Assembly: GCA_963837445.1 (NCBI GenBank)
Contig: CAWINK010000002.1
Coordinates: forward strand, 592,179 to 656,178
Direction: 5' to 3'
DNA: 64,000 nucleotides
DNA from: JACVRW01 sp963837445
Lineage (GTDB): Bacteria; Actinomycetota; Thermoleophilia; Solirubrobacterales; Thermoleophilaceae
Shown here piece after piece: positions 1-8,625 of the stretch. The notes below the pieces were generated by a model. That model did no database searches. It was not told the origin of the DNA and saw nothing but the letters and a program-made list of their open reading frames with translations. Within the stretch, counting starts at the first letter, position 1; every line of letters begins with the position of its first letter. The position numbers and the translations under genes were made by a program.

Positions 1-1228
1 TCGGTCCACGAGATCGACGACGTCGAGGAGGAGGCCGAGGTCATCGAGCTGCGCGAGTCCGCGGACGACGCGCCGGTGGTGAAGCTCGTGCACGCGGTGA
101 TCGCCGATGCGGTGCGTCGAGGCGCGTCGGACATCCACTTCGAGCCGCGTGCGCACGACATGCGCGTGCGCTTCCGCGTGGACGGCGTCGTGTTCGACTC
201 CACGACCGTGCCCCGCCACCTCGTGTCCGGCCTCGTGTCCCGCATCAAGATCATGGCCGAGCTCGACATCGCCGAGAAGCGCGCGCCGCAGGACGGGCGC
301 ATCGGCCTGTCGGTCGACGGCCACTTCGTGGACCTGCGCGTGGCCACACTGCCGGTGGTGCGCGGTGAGTCGGTCGTGATGCGGATCCTCGACTCGCGCC
401 ACGTCCTCATGGATCTTGATGGGCTGGGCATGGGGGACGCCGATCGCGCCCGCTTCGAGTCAGCCATACGGGCCACGCACGGCGCCATCCTCGTGACGGG
501 GCCAACGGGGTCCGGCAAGACCACCACGCTCTACGCCGGCATCAGGGAGCTCAACACCCCCGATCGGAGCGATCGTGACCGTGGAGGACCCCGTGGAGTA
601 CGAGATCGAGGGGGTCAAGCAGATCCAGACGCACGCGAAGACGGGCCTCACCTTCTCCACCGGGCTGCGCGCGATGGTCCGGGCCGATCCGGACGTGATC
701 ATGGTGGGCGAGGTTCGCGACGCCGAGACCGCTCAGATCGCGATCGAGGCGGCACTCACCGGGCACCTCGTGCTCACCACGCTGCACGCGAATGGAGCCC
801 CGCTCGCGGCCGCACGGTTGATCGACATGGGCATCGAGCCCTTCCTGGTGACCTCGAGCGTGGAGTGCGTGGTGGCCCAACGGCTCGTGCGCTGCCTGTG
901 CGAGTGCAAGCAGCCCGTGAAGCTCACGAGGGCGAGGCTCGCGATGAACGGCTTCGACTCCCCGCGCGGGTTCACGGCCTACGAGCCCGGAGCGTGCGTG
1001 CGCTGCGGGCAGAGCGGCTACAAGGGCCGGACCGGGCTCTACGAGGTCATGACCATGACCGACAGGCTCCGTCGCTTGATCCTCGACAGGGCGAGCCACG
1101 ACGACCTGCGAGCGGAGGCGCGTCTCCAGGGCATGCGCACCATTCGCGAGGATGGCCTCGACAAGGTTAGCGACGGAATCACCTCGATAGCCGAGGTGCT
1201 CCGCGTGGTCGGCAACCTCGACGACTAG
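1..1228 (+). CDS. GspE/PilB-type secretion or pilus assembly ATPase, 5'-truncated and frameshifted
   Basis: Hexameric motor ATPase of type II secretion or type IV pilus systems, cytoplasmic. The open frame enters from the window edge, so the N-terminal domain is missing. Visible in order: the GASDIHFEP segment, Walker A GPTGSGKTT (near 499), then in a second frame TVEDPVEYE, the Walker B region DPDVIMVGEVRD, the His box (LTTLHANG) and a C-terminal cysteine region (RCLCECK, CVRCG). The frame changes at about 568. Removing one A there restores R-A-I-V-T-V-E-D without a gap, so this looks like a one-base insertion, either a read error or a recent mutation. It ends convergently with gatD, overlapping by 4 bases. 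GspE versus PilB cannot be decided without neighbours. Confidence 0.9.
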
Positions 1229-1947
1229 ACGCCGGCGGCGCGCCGCGCGGACGCGTGGGCGGCGTCCTCGAGCTGGTCGCCGGGCAGGCGCTCGAGCTCC
1301 ACACCGAGCGCCAGCTCGATCAGGCGGTCGGCGAGCCAAACGTTCTTCGGCAGCAGCGGCCCGTGCAGGTAGGTGCCGATCACGTTGCCGCGCTGCACGC
1401 CCTCGAAGCCGTCCCGGCCGTTGTTCCCGTGCCCGCTGAGCACGCGGCCGAGCGGGTGCTCGTCCGGCCCCAGGTACGTTCGCCCGCCGTGGTTCTCGAA
1501 CCCGGCGATCACGCGCGGGCCGCTGCCGAGGTCTGCCTCGATCGCGCAGTTGCCGATCAGCCGCTCGCCGGGCTCGCGGACGGTGCGGAGGTCCACGAGT
1601 CCCACGCCCGGCAGCTCCTCGCCACCCATCTCGTAAGAGTGGCCCAGCAGCTGGTAGCCGCCGCACACGGCCAGCACCACGGCGCCGCGGTCGGCGGCGC
1701 GGTGGAGGGCGTCGCGCTTTGTCTCGGCCATGTCGTGGGCCACGGCCACCTGGTCGCGGTCCTGCCCGCCGCCCATGTAGAAGAGGTCATGAGCATCCGG
1801 GTCGAGCGACTCGCCGAGGCTCGTGGCCGCGTGCTCGAAGCCAAGCCCGCGCCACTCGCAGCGGGCGCGCAGCACGGCGATGTTGCCGCGGTCGGCGTAG
1901 ATGTTCATCAGCTCGGGGTAGAGCGAGAGCACCCTCAGCGTCGGCAC
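1225..1947 (-). CDS. gatD: Lipid II isoglutaminyl synthase, glutamine amidotransferase subunit GatD
   Basis: Class I (CobB/CobQ-like) glutaminase that supplies ammonia to MurT, which amidates the D-Glu of lipid II to D-iso-glutamine. About 240 residues. The nucleophile elbow AVCGGYQLLG carries the catalytic Cys, and GTYLHGP carries the catalytic His near the C-terminus. The N-terminus LRVLSLYPELMNIYADRGN is typical of the family. A GTG at 1947 is chosen because homology starts there; the longer open frame upstream reads through the methyltransferase gene in another frame. It overlaps the end of that methyltransferase by 13 bases and is the last gene of the minus-strand run from 5722. Confidence 0.9.
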   Translation of the reverse strand: MPTLRVLSLYPELMNIYADRGNIAVLRARCEWRGLGFEHAATSLGESLDPDAHDLFYMGGGQDRDQVAVAHDMAETKRDALHRAADRGAVVLAVCGGYQLLGHSYEMGGEELPGVGLVDLRTVREPGERLIGNCAIEADLGSGPRVIAGFENHGGRTYLGPDEHPLGRVLSGHGNNGRDGFEGVQRGNVIGTYLHGPLLPKNVWLADRLIELALGVELERLPGDQLEDAAHASARRAAGV

Positions 1948-2647
1948 AGGACCACCGTGCTTCCGATGTGATCGAGGGTCTCCGGGATCGTTTTCCTGGC
2001 CACGGGCATGAGGCCCACCTCGCGGGCCTCGCTCTCGAACTGGTCCAGGCTCACCACGTCCAGCTCGATCCGCGCGTCCTCCTCCTGGAGCTCCCCGGTG
2101 GGGGAGACAGCCTGTCGCCTGCGCTCGATGACCACGCACCCGTCCTGCTCGTACATCGAGAGCGGCTGGCTCGAGAACACCCAACCGTCGCGCTCGATGA
2201 TGTCCGGGAGCGGGGGAGACGCCTGTTCCTCCGGGACGGCATCGCTCGGATCCGACAGCGCGGCCGCGAAGAGGCCGCCCGGTGATAGATGCGAGTGCAC
2301 GTTGCGAAGCATCGCGACCCTGCCCTCGGTGGCCGCCGAGGATCTGCACCAGCTGCATGGGGGCGAGGATCAGCGCGAACTCGGCGCCGAGGTCGAAGTC
2401 GCGTGCGTCGGCATGCGCCGTCGTCACGGACTCGCTCCCGCTCCGCGAGCTCTGCGAGCAGCTCAGGGTCGTTGTCGAGCGCCACCACGTCGTGTCCCAG
2501 CGAGGCGAGGTCGAGGGCCACCCTGCCGGTCCCGGCGCCCAGTTCCAGCACCGGCCCGCCGGCGGCCCCGGCAAGCTGCCTCCAGAGCGCAAGGTCGGCG
2601 TCGTAGGCGCCGTGCTCCACGTCGTGCCAGATCGCGGCGCCCGTCAT
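1935..2647 (-). CDS. Class I SAM-dependent methyltransferase between murT and gatD, two frameshifts
   Basis: Small SAM methyltransferase, product about 236 residues after correction. The N-terminal part reads MTGAAIWHDVEHGAYDADL and then motif I VLELGAGTGRVALDLA. A middle segment lies in a second frame (HADARDFDLG, the LAPMQLVQIL post-II/motif IV region) and the C-terminal part in a third (MLRNVHSHLSPGG onward). The frame breaks fit single-base insertions near 2434 and in a C-run at 2323-2325. The start ATG at 2647 overlaps the murT stop as ATGA. The substrate is unknown. Its place inside the murT-gatD operon suggests a cell-wall or lipid II link, but that is inference. Confidence 0.72.
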
Positions 2648-3999
2648 TCCGACCACCGCTTGGCGAGCCCGCGCTCGGCCAGCAGGTCGCGCAGGTCGAG
2701 CAGGGCCGTGTAGGTGGGGAGCGCGTAGACGTGCTCGCCGGCCGCGTTCCTGACCGCGCTGTCCAGCGAGTCGCCGAGGTCGCGCTCCACGTCCAGCCCC
2801 GCGTCCACGCCCGCGTACTTCAGCCGGAGGGCCATCTCCTCGGCGCGCGTGCCCGAGCAGGTCACCCGCCGGACGCGCCCGGCCAGCACCTCGAAGTCGG
2901 CGTCCCAGATCCACGAGATGTCGCGCCCGTCGGCGATGTTGTCGTTGAGGGCAATCCAGAGGTCGAGTGCGCCGTCCTCAAGCGTGAGCGTGCGCAGCAC
3001 CTCGTTGGCGCCGGCGGGGTTCTTGATGAGCAGGATCGACAGTTGCCGGCCGTCGATCGGGATCGTCTCCACGCGGCCGAACGCACCGCCGAAGCCCTCC
3101 AGCGCCGCGCCGAGCGTGGCCAGCGGCACGCCCAGCTCGAGCACGGTCGCCGCTGCGGCCACGGCGTTGTAGACGTTGTAGAGGCCGGGCAGCGGAATGC
3201 GCACGGAGAGCTCGCCCTGGGGAGTGCGAAGCGTGAAGCGCGAGCCGCTCATGCCCTCCAACTCCACATGGGTGGCGGCGATCTGCGGCTCCGGGCGGGT
3301 GCGCCCGCAGTTCGGGCAGCGGTAGCGACCCAGGTGGCCGAGGTAGATCGCCTCGTACTCGTAGGCGTGCCCGCAGTTGCGGCAGTGCTTGGAGTCGGCC
3401 GCGTGCTGCATCCCCGGGAGCGCCTGCGAGTCGTCCTCCACACCGAAGTAGGTCACGCCGCTGCGCTCGCGGCCGAGGTCGGCCACCAGCGGGTCGTCGG
3501 CGTTCAGCACGAAGCGAGCCTGGCCGTCGAGCTCGCCCACCAGCTGCGCCCAGCGGTCGGCGAGCAGCTCGAGCTCGCCGTAGCGGTCGAGCTGGTCGCG
3601 GAACAGGTTCGAGAGGAGCAGCAGCCGCGGCTCCAGGTCGCGCGCCACTGCGGGCAGCCAGGCCTCGTCGACCTCGAAGAGGCCGAGCTGACCGGGCTCG
3701 CGGCCGGCGTCGAGCAGCGCGGTGGCCACTCCCCAGGACATGTTCGAGCCGGCGCGGTTGTGCACCACGGCCCTGCCTGAGCGGTCGAGCGCCGCGGCGA
3801 TCATGGCGGCCGTGGTTGTCTTGCCGTTGGTGGCGGAGACGAGCACGGAGCCGGCCTCCAGCTCGCTCGCCATTCGCTGGAGCGCTCGCGGCGAGGCCTT
3901 CAGGAGCACGCGGCCCGGCGCCGTCGTGCCCCCGGTGCGGCCGATGCGGCGGCTGGCCGCCCGTGCGAGCCGCGCGAGCATGCGTGCGAGGCGGAACAT
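2644..3999 (-). CDS. murT: Lipid II isoglutaminyl synthase, Mur ligase subunit MurT
   Basis: ATP-dependent amide ligase that works with GatD to amidate D-Glu of lipid II at the cytoplasmic face. 451 residues, normal for MurT. The central Mur ligase domain has the P-loop SATNGKTTT near residue 56, then NRAGSNM and the FEVDEAW motif. An inserted zinc ribbon (CRNCG and CPNCG, about residues 213-240) is a MurT hallmark absent from MurC-F. The C-terminal MurT domain (DUF1727-like) follows, with IKNPAGANEVLRTL. It overlaps the lipid kinase upstream by one base and the methyltransferase downstream by four, so translation is probably coupled. Confidence 0.94.
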   Translation of the reverse strand: MFRLARMLARLARAASRRIGRTGGTTAPGRVLLKASPRALQRMASELEAGSVLVSATNGKTTTAAMIAAALDRSGRAVVHNRAGSNMSWGVATALLDAGREPGQLGLFEVDEAWLPAVARDLEPRLLLLSNLFRDQLDRYGELELLADRWAQLVGELDGQARFVLNADDPLVADLGRERSGVTYFGVEDDSQALPGMQHAADSKHCRNCGHAYEYEAIYLGHLGRYRCPNCGRTRPEPQIAATHVELEGMSGSRFTLRTPQGELSVRIPLPGLYNVYNAVAAAATVLELGVPLATLGAALEGFGGAFGRVETIPIDGRQLSILLIKNPAGANEVLRTLTLEDGALDLWIALNDNIADGRDISWIWDADFEVLAGRVRRVTCSGTRAEEMALRLKYAGVDAGLDVERDLGDSLDSAVRNAAGEHVYALPTYTALLDLRDLLAERGLAKRWSE

Positions 4000-4910
4000 C
4001 AGGCCGGTGCGATGACCCGCAGGCAGCGGCGCTCCACCCGGATCATGGCCGGGCTCGCGCCGATCGGATCACCGTCGGCGTAGATGGCGAACGGGCGGTC
4101 GGCGCTCACCTCGATTTCCTCACCGCGGAGGAATTCGGCGTACTCCGAGTCCGTGTGCGCTGCCTTGAACGTCTTCACGACACCGCTCAGGAAGCGGAGC
4201 TTTGGGCAGTCCTTCGAGAGCAGCAGGTCGAGCTTGCCGTCGTCGAGCTCGGCCTCGGGCAGGATGCACATGCCGCCGCCGTAGGCCTTCGAGTTCCCGA
4301 CCGCGACCGAGTAGCCGCTGAACTCGTGACGCTCGCCGTCGACCTTCACCGTGAAGGTGGCGGGCTTCCAGGCGGCGATCGCACGCAGCGCCGCGTAGAT
4401 GTAGACGGCGTTGCCCTTGATCAGCTTCGCCTCGTTCGCGATGCGGTTGCACTCCGAGTCGAACCCGAAGCTCGCGATGCCCATGTAGGGCGTGCCCTCC
4501 ACGTTCGCCACGTCCAGGAGCCGCTCCTCGCCCTCGACCGCCACGCGCGCGGCCTCGGCCGGGTCCTTCGGGATGCCGAGCACGCGAGCGAAGTCGTTGC
4601 CGCGGCCGCAGGGGACGATGGCCAGGGCGCTGCCGGTTCCCTTGAGGGCGCCCGCAAGTGGACGCAGGAGGCCGTCGCCGCCGAGCGCCACCACGGTCTC
4701 GCCCTCGGCCACCGCCGTGCCGGCCTCCGCGTAGGCGTGATCGATGCTGCGGGTGGTGACCGTGCGGTGTTGCGCGCCGAGTGCGTCGAGCGTGGCGTGC
4801 ACCTTGGGAAGAGCCTCGAGCGCGCGACCCCCGGCGGAGGCGGGGTTCACGAGCAGCGCGAAGCGGCGGTCGGCGGGGGCAGAGCCCCCGCGCGTCTCAT
4901 CGGTGCTCAC
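3999..4910 (-). CDS. Diacylglycerol/lipid kinase family protein (YegS/DgkB-like)
   Basis: Lipid kinase of the DAGK catalytic fold, 303 residues, predicted cytosolic or membrane-associated, phosphorylating a diacylglycerol-type or related lipid with ATP. Seen: LLVNPASAGG at the N-terminus, the nucleotide-binding VALGGDGLLRPLAGAL (GGDG motif) and the PCGRGNDFAR signature, followed by the C-terminal beta-sandwich with FGFDSECN and YADGDPIG. It sits between a class II amidotransferase (4-base overlap) and murT (1-base overlap), which ties it to envelope lipid or lipid II supply. The exact substrate cannot be read from sequence. Confidence 0.9.
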   Translation of the reverse strand: MSTDETRGGSAPADRRFALLVNPASAGGRALEALPKVHATLDALGAQHRTVTTRSIDHAYAEAGTAVAEGETVVALGGDGLLRPLAGALKGTGSALAIVPCGRGNDFARVLGIPKDPAEAARVAVEGEERLLDVANVEGTPYMGIASFGFDSECNRIANEAKLIKGNAVYIYAALRAIAAWKPATFTVKVDGERHEFSGYSVAVGNSKAYGGGMCILPEAELDDGKLDLLLSKDCPKLRFLSGVVKTFKAAHTDSEYAEFLRGEEIEVSADRPFAIYADGDPIGASPAMIRVERRCLRVIAPA

Positions 4911-5722
4911 CCGGCGGCCGCCGCGGCCTTCGCGCGCTCTTCTGCGGCAGCGCCGCGCTCCGCCCCGCGCAGGTGCGGCGTGAGGTCGACCTTGCGGATC
5001 TCGGCGCGCTCGAGCAGCTCGTCGCCCAGCAGCCGCTCGGCGTGGGGCTCCTCGAGGTCGTTCGGAGCGAGCGTGAGGAGCACGTCCTGCTGCACGCTGT
5101 GCCAGCCGGGCTCATCGGTCACCTGCTCCGAGGCCACCAGCAGCTGCCCGGGCCGCGCGAGCCAGTGCAGCTCGAACAGGCCGAGCCGGTAGGCGAACAG
5201 CTTCTCGCCGTCGCTGAAGAGGATGTTCAGCCCGCTGAACGGCGAGCACTCCACCGCCCGGCGAAGCGTCTCGCGCAGGCACGCGACCGGATCCGCGTCG
5301 TCGAAGTCGTGCATGAGCAGGTTGAAGAAGTGCTCTGAGTCCGTGTCGCCTTCCGGCCTGCGCATGCTCGGCTCGAGCAGCCGCGGGTAGCGGACGATCG
5401 TGCCGTTGTGGCCGAGCGTGTAGTTCCCGAGGCAGAACGGGTGCGTGTTCGCGAGCGAGAGCGCGCCCATCGTGGCGCGGCGGACATGGACGTTGAAGAT
5501 GCGCCCGCGCAGCTCGGTGGCATCCCGGAAGTCGGAGTCGCGATGGGCCGCCTCCGGGAACTTCACGAGGTGCGGCTGGGCGCCCTCGGCGCGCTCGTAG
5601 ACGGCCATGCCCCAGCCCGAGTCGTGGTCCTCGGACTGGCGAATGAGCGGGTTCTCAGCCTCCAGCAACTCGTGCCGGATCGAAACCGGCTCCGCGGCGA
5701 CGCAGCCGAACACGCGGCACAT
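4907..5722 (-). CDS. Class II glutamine amidotransferase (EgtC/YafJ-like)
   Basis: Ntn-type glutamine amidotransferase domain protein, 271 residues. Met-Cys at the N-terminus gives the Cys2 nucleophile after Met removal (MCRVFGC). Other family marks are DHDSGWGMAVYE, the VHVRRATMGALSLANTHPF segment, GHNGTI and GDTDSEHFF. The domain resembles EgtC and YafJ, but no other ergothioneine gene is present, so the acceptor is unknown. First gene of the overlapping run to gatD; its stop overlaps the lipid-kinase start as ATGA. The alanine-rich C-terminal tail is low complexity. Confidence 0.87.
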   Translation of the reverse strand: MCRVFGCVAAEPVSIRHELLEAENPLIRQSEDHDSGWGMAVYERAEGAQPHLVKFPEAAHRDSDFRDATELRGRIFNVHVRRATMGALSLANTHPFCLGNYTLGHNGTIVRYPRLLEPSMRRPEGDTDSEHFFNLLMHDFDDADPVACLRETLRRAVECSPFSGLNILFSDGEKLFAYRLGLFELHWLARPGQLLVASEQVTDEPGWHSVQQDVLLTLAPNDLEEPHAERLLGDELLERAEIRKVDLTPHLRGAERGAAAEERAKAAAAAG

Positions 5723-5777
5723 AGGCGAATGATCCTATCGAGGGGGTGAGTCTCCGTTCGCGCCGGCTTCGACCTGC

Positions 5778-6290
5778 ATGAGTGCGAAAGAGCAGCAACC
5801 CAGGCGGATCTGGTGGGCCCGGCCGGGCAAGCTCTGTGGCCTGGAGCGTCCGGGGGGAGGGGGGAGGAGCCATCGCCCGGAGCGCCGGGAGGCTGAGATC
5901 GCCTACCTGCTCGGCAAGGGCGTGCGCATGTGCATCTCCACCATGAGCTCGCGCCACAACCTGGGCGCGTACGAGCTGGCAGGGCTCGAGTGGCACCACG
6001 TGCCGGTGGAGTCCGCGAGCCGTGGCGCCGAGGCGCTGGAGGAGATCCTGCCGCTGCTGCGCCGCGAGCTTCGGCGCCGCGGGGCGGTGGCGGTTCACGG
6101 GGACCGGCACACGGACTTCGTGGCCGCGGTGTGCGCGGCGCACCTGCACGACACGCGCGGCGTGGACCCCGCGGAGGCGCTCGCCCGAGCGGCGGCGGCT
6201 GGCCTCACCGTGAACGGGTACACGTGCGCGCTGCTCGGCGTGCAGCCGGCGGAGGTGGACCTGCGGATGCGCACCCCGGAATCGGGCTGA
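5778..6290 (+). CDS. Dual-specificity-phosphatase-like protein lacking the catalytic Cys (pseudo-phosphatase)
   Basis: 170 residues. The N-terminal IWWARPGKLCGLERPG and the later GLEWHHVPVES match the layout of small DSP/tyrosine phosphatases, which normally carry an HCxxGxxR loop. Here the loop reads VAVHGDRHTDF, so the nucleophilic Cys and the phosphate-binding Arg are both absent, while the following helix (VAAVCAAHLHDTRGVDPAEAL) keeps the family pattern. The protein is therefore probably non-catalytic, a binding or decoy protein. ATG at 5778 gives the first plausible start. It ends just before a hairpin and converges with the HAD phosphatase. Family assignment is from pattern recognition only. 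Confidence 0.6.
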   Translation: MSAKEQQPRRIWWARPGKLCGLERPGGGGRSHRPERREAEIAYLLGKGVRMCISTMSSRHNLGAYELAGLEWHHVPVESASRGAEALEEILPLLRRELRRRGAVAVHGDRHTDFVAAVCAAHLHDTRGVDPAEALARAAAAGLTVNGYTCALLGVQPAEVDLRMRTPESG

Positions 6291-6319
6291 ACGTCAGCAT
6301 TGAGGGCGAGCCCGGACCG

Positions 6320-6364
6320 GGTGGCAGGAAAACGGTGCGGAAAACGCACCGCTTCTCTGCCACC
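6320..6364. terminator. Bidirectional hairpin terminator between convergent genes
   Basis: Inverted repeat with outer arms GGTGGCAG / CTGCCACC and inner arms CGGTGCG / CGCACCG around a GAAAA loop. It lies exactly between the ends of the phosphatase-like gene and the HAD gene, the expected place for a shared terminator. There is no long T-run. Confidence 0.65.
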
Positions 6365-6369
6365 TGGCC

Positions 6370-7164
6370 TCAGGAGAGCAGCAGGTCCGCGAGCGTTTCC
6401 GTGACCGCCACGGGTGGCGGCTCGAAGCCGTTCAGTGCTTCCCGCTTCGTGCCGCCGCTCAGGACCAAAGCCGCATCCAGCTGAGCGGCTGCGGCGGCGG
6501 CCAGATCGGTGTCCACCCGGTCTCCCACCACGAGCGTGCGCCCGTCGCCCAGGCGGTCCAGGGCCGTGAGGAGGAGCTGGGGCTCCGGCTTCCCCACGAT
6601 CTCCGCGCTCCGCTCGCTCGCCACCTCCACCGCCGCGAGGATCGCCCCGGTGCCGGGCCAGGGCCCGTCGGGCTGCGGGTAGGTGGGGTCGCGGGCGGTG
6701 GCGAGGAAGTCGGCGCCGCGGCGGACGGCGAGGGAAGCCACCCGGAGGTCGTTGTAGACCAGCTCCTCGGTCCCCCCGACCACCACGACCTCGGCTCGGG
6801 AGGCGAGGTCGGTGCCGTTCAGGACCCTCAGCCCGGCGTCGGTCACGTGTCGCCGCAGCGCACCGGTCCCGATCACGAACGCGGTGCGCCCGGAGCGGGT
6901 CTCCGCGAGCAGGTGCTGCAGCGCGCCGCCCACGGTCACCACGTCACGAAGGGAGGCGCGAATGCCGATCTTCCACAGCCGGGCCACGTAGTCCTCGGTC
7001 CCGCTGCGCGGGTCGTTGGTCGCGAACGCGACCGGCTTGCCCGCGTCGCGGAGCGCCTCCACGGCCTCGACGGCACGCGGAGTTGGCTCCTCGCCGATCC
7101 AGACGGAGCCGTCGAGATCGAGGATGAACTGGTCGTACGAGGTGGCGAGGGCGGACAGCGGCAC
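6370..7164 (-). CDS. HAD-superfamily phosphatase, NagD/phosphoglycolate phosphatase-like
   Basis: 264 residues, cytosolic. HAD motif I is DLDGSVWIG (Asp nucleophile and Asp+2), motif II is the FATNDPRS region, Lys is in GKPEPQLL, and motif III/IV is VVGDRVDTDLAAA. The cap arrangement and length fit the NagD (class IIA) group, which dephosphorylates small sugar or glycolate phosphates. GTG start at 7164. Divergent from the lipoprotein cyclophilin starting 19 bases away, so the promoters must overlap. The substrate is not predictable. Confidence 0.87.
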   Translation of the reverse strand: MPLSALATSYDQFILDLDGSVWIGEEPTPRAVEAVEALRDAGKPVAFATNDPRSGTEDYVARLWKIGIRASLRDVVTVGGALQHLLAETRSGRTAFVIGTGALRRHVTDAGLRVLNGTDLASRAEVVVVGGTEELVYNDLRVASLAVRRGADFLATARDPTYPQPDGPWPGTGAILAAVEVASERSAEIVGKPEPQLLLTALDRLGDGRTLVVGDRVDTDLAAAAAAQLDAALVLSGGTKREALNGFEPPPVAVTETLADLLLS

Positions 7165-7183
7165 GTCGCTAGCCTACGCCGCC

Positions 7184-7870
7184 ATGCTCAAGCCGCTTTC
7201 AGTCTTGCTGTGCGCGACGGCGCTCGTGTTCGCCGCCTGCGGAGACGACGAGGACGAGTCCGCAGGGCAGAAGGAGGCCGCCTCGCCTCCGGCGGCCGAG
7301 CAGCAGGCCGGGTGCAAGGAGGTCGAGCAGCCGTCGCCTCGCGACGACGGCGGCGAGAAGAAGCCGAAGGAGCAGCTCGACACGGGCAAGACATACGAGG
7401 TCGAGATGAAGACGAGCTGCGGCTCCTTCACCATCCAGCTCGACCAGAAGACCTCTCCGAATGCCGCCGCTTCGTTCGCGGCGCTCGCGCGCAGCGGCTT
7501 CTTCGACGACACGATCTTCCACCGCATCGTTCCCGAGTTCGTGATCCAGGGCGGCGACCCCACGGCGGGCGGCAGCGGCGGCCCCGGCTACTCGACAACG
7601 GATGACGTTCCCGCCGACGCGGCCTATGAGCCCGGTGTCGTGGCGATGGCGAAGGCCGGCAACGAGCCGCCCGGCACGGCCGGCAGCCAGTTCTTCGTGG
7701 TCACCGGCGCGAGCACGGGGCTCACGCCGGACTACGCGCTGCTGGGCAAGGTCACGAAGGGCATGGACGTGGTGCAGGCGATCGGCGAGCTCGGCGATCC
7801 CGCGAGCGGCGGCACCGGCATACCGCTCCAGTCGGTCGTCATCGAGGGGACGACCGTACGTGAGCGCTGA
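7184..7870 (+). CDS. Lipoprotein cyclophilin-type peptidyl-prolyl cis-trans isomerase
   Basis: 228 residues. A signal peptide MLKPLSVLLCATALVFAAC ends in a lipobox (FAAC), so the mature protein is probably lipid-anchored outside the membrane. A Glu/Lys-rich linker is followed by a cyclophilin domain from about residue 68 to the end, with FHRIVPEFVIQGGDP (catalytic Arg), GSQFFVVTG and the later LLGKVTKGMDVV. It assists folding of exported proteins. The ATG at 7184 is chosen over a longer frame starting at 7016, since it gives a clean lipoprotein signal and the upstream part is antisense to the HAD gene. Overlaps the thioredoxin gene by 11 bases. Confidence 0.92.
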   Translation: MLKPLSVLLCATALVFAACGDDEDESAGQKEAASPPAAEQQAGCKEVEQPSPRDDGGEKKPKEQLDTGKTYEVEMKTSCGSFTIQLDQKTSPNAAASFAALARSGFFDDTIFHRIVPEFVIQGGDPTAGGSGGPGYSTTDDVPADAAYEPGVVAMAKAGNEPPGTAGSQFFVVTGASTGLTPDYALLGKVTKGMDVVQAIGELGDPASGGTGIPLQSVVIEGTTVRER

Positions 7871-8624
7871 CGCGCCGAACGGAGCTGTCTTCGACGTCGA
7901 CGAGGCCGAGTTCGAGGAGCGTGTCCTCGAGCGCTCGAAGGTGGTCCCGGTCGTCGTGGACTTCTGGGCCGAGTGGTGCGGCCCGTGCAAGCAGCTCACG
8001 CCCGTGCTCGAACGCACGGCCGAGGCGCGGGCGGGCAAGGTGGAGCTGGCGAAGGTGGACGTGGACAAGAACCGCCAGCTCCAGGCGCTGTTCCGCATCC
8101 AGGGCATCCCGGCGGTAAAGGCCTTCAAGGACGGCCGCGTGGCCGCCGAGTTCACCGGCGCCCTGCCGCCCGCCGAGGTGGAGCGCTTCTTCGACGCACT
8201 CCTGCCCTCCGAGGCTGACGAGCTCGCCGAGAGCGGCGACGAGCAGGCCCTGCGCCAGGCACTCGAGCTCGACCCGAGCCATCTGAGGGCGCGCCGCGAG
8301 CTGGGCAAGCTGCTGCTGCAGCGCGGCGACACCGAGGACGCGATCGAGGTGCTCGAGGAGGCTGGCGGAGACTTCGTGAGCGGCGGCCTGCTCGCACGCG
8401 CCACGCTGGCGGGCGAGGCCGACCTGACCGCGGCCTTCCACGCCTGGGACGGGGGCAACCGCGCCGCGGCACTCGAACAGCTTCAGGAGGCGTTCCAGCG
8501 GGAAGGCGACCCGGAGCGCCGGGACCTGATCAGGCGGGTGATGGTGGCGCTCTTCACCGAGCTGGGCCCGGAGGATCCGCTCGCGCGCGACCACCGGCGC
8601 CGCCTGTCCGCCGCGCTTTACTGA
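7860..8624 (+). CDS. Thioredoxin domain plus TPR protein (YbbN/CnoX-like)
   Basis: 254 residues. An N-terminal thioredoxin fold has the active site FWAEWCGPCKQL near residue 40 and the cis-Pro segment GIPAVKAF. The C-terminal half is alpha-helical TPR-like repeats (HLRARRELGKLLLQRGDTEDAIEVL). This is the YbbN/CnoX architecture, a cytosolic holdase and redox chaperone. GTG start at 7860 inside the end of the cyclophilin gene, so the two folding factors are probably co-translated. The C-terminal TPR region resembles the tetratricopeptide_20 group used in this family. Confidence 0.9.
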   Translation: MSADAPNGAVFDVDEAEFEERVLERSKVVPVVVDFWAEWCGPCKQLTPVLERTAEARAGKVELAKVDVDKNRQLQALFRIQGIPAVKAFKDGRVAAEFTGALPPAEVERFFDALLPSEADELAESGDEQALRQALELDPSHLRARRELGKLLLQRGDTEDAIEVLEEAGGDFVSGGLLARATLAGEADLTAAFHAWDGGNRAAALEQLQEAFQREGDPERRDLIRRVMVALFTELGPEDPLARDHRRRLSAALY

Positions 8625-8625
8625 G

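Noticed and set aside
2008..3780. 590-codon frame on the plus strand
   Set aside because: Antisense to murT, whose motifs are unambiguous.
7016..7183. N-terminal extension of the cyclophilin
   Set aside because: Antisense to the HAD gene and would place the lipoprotein signal internally.
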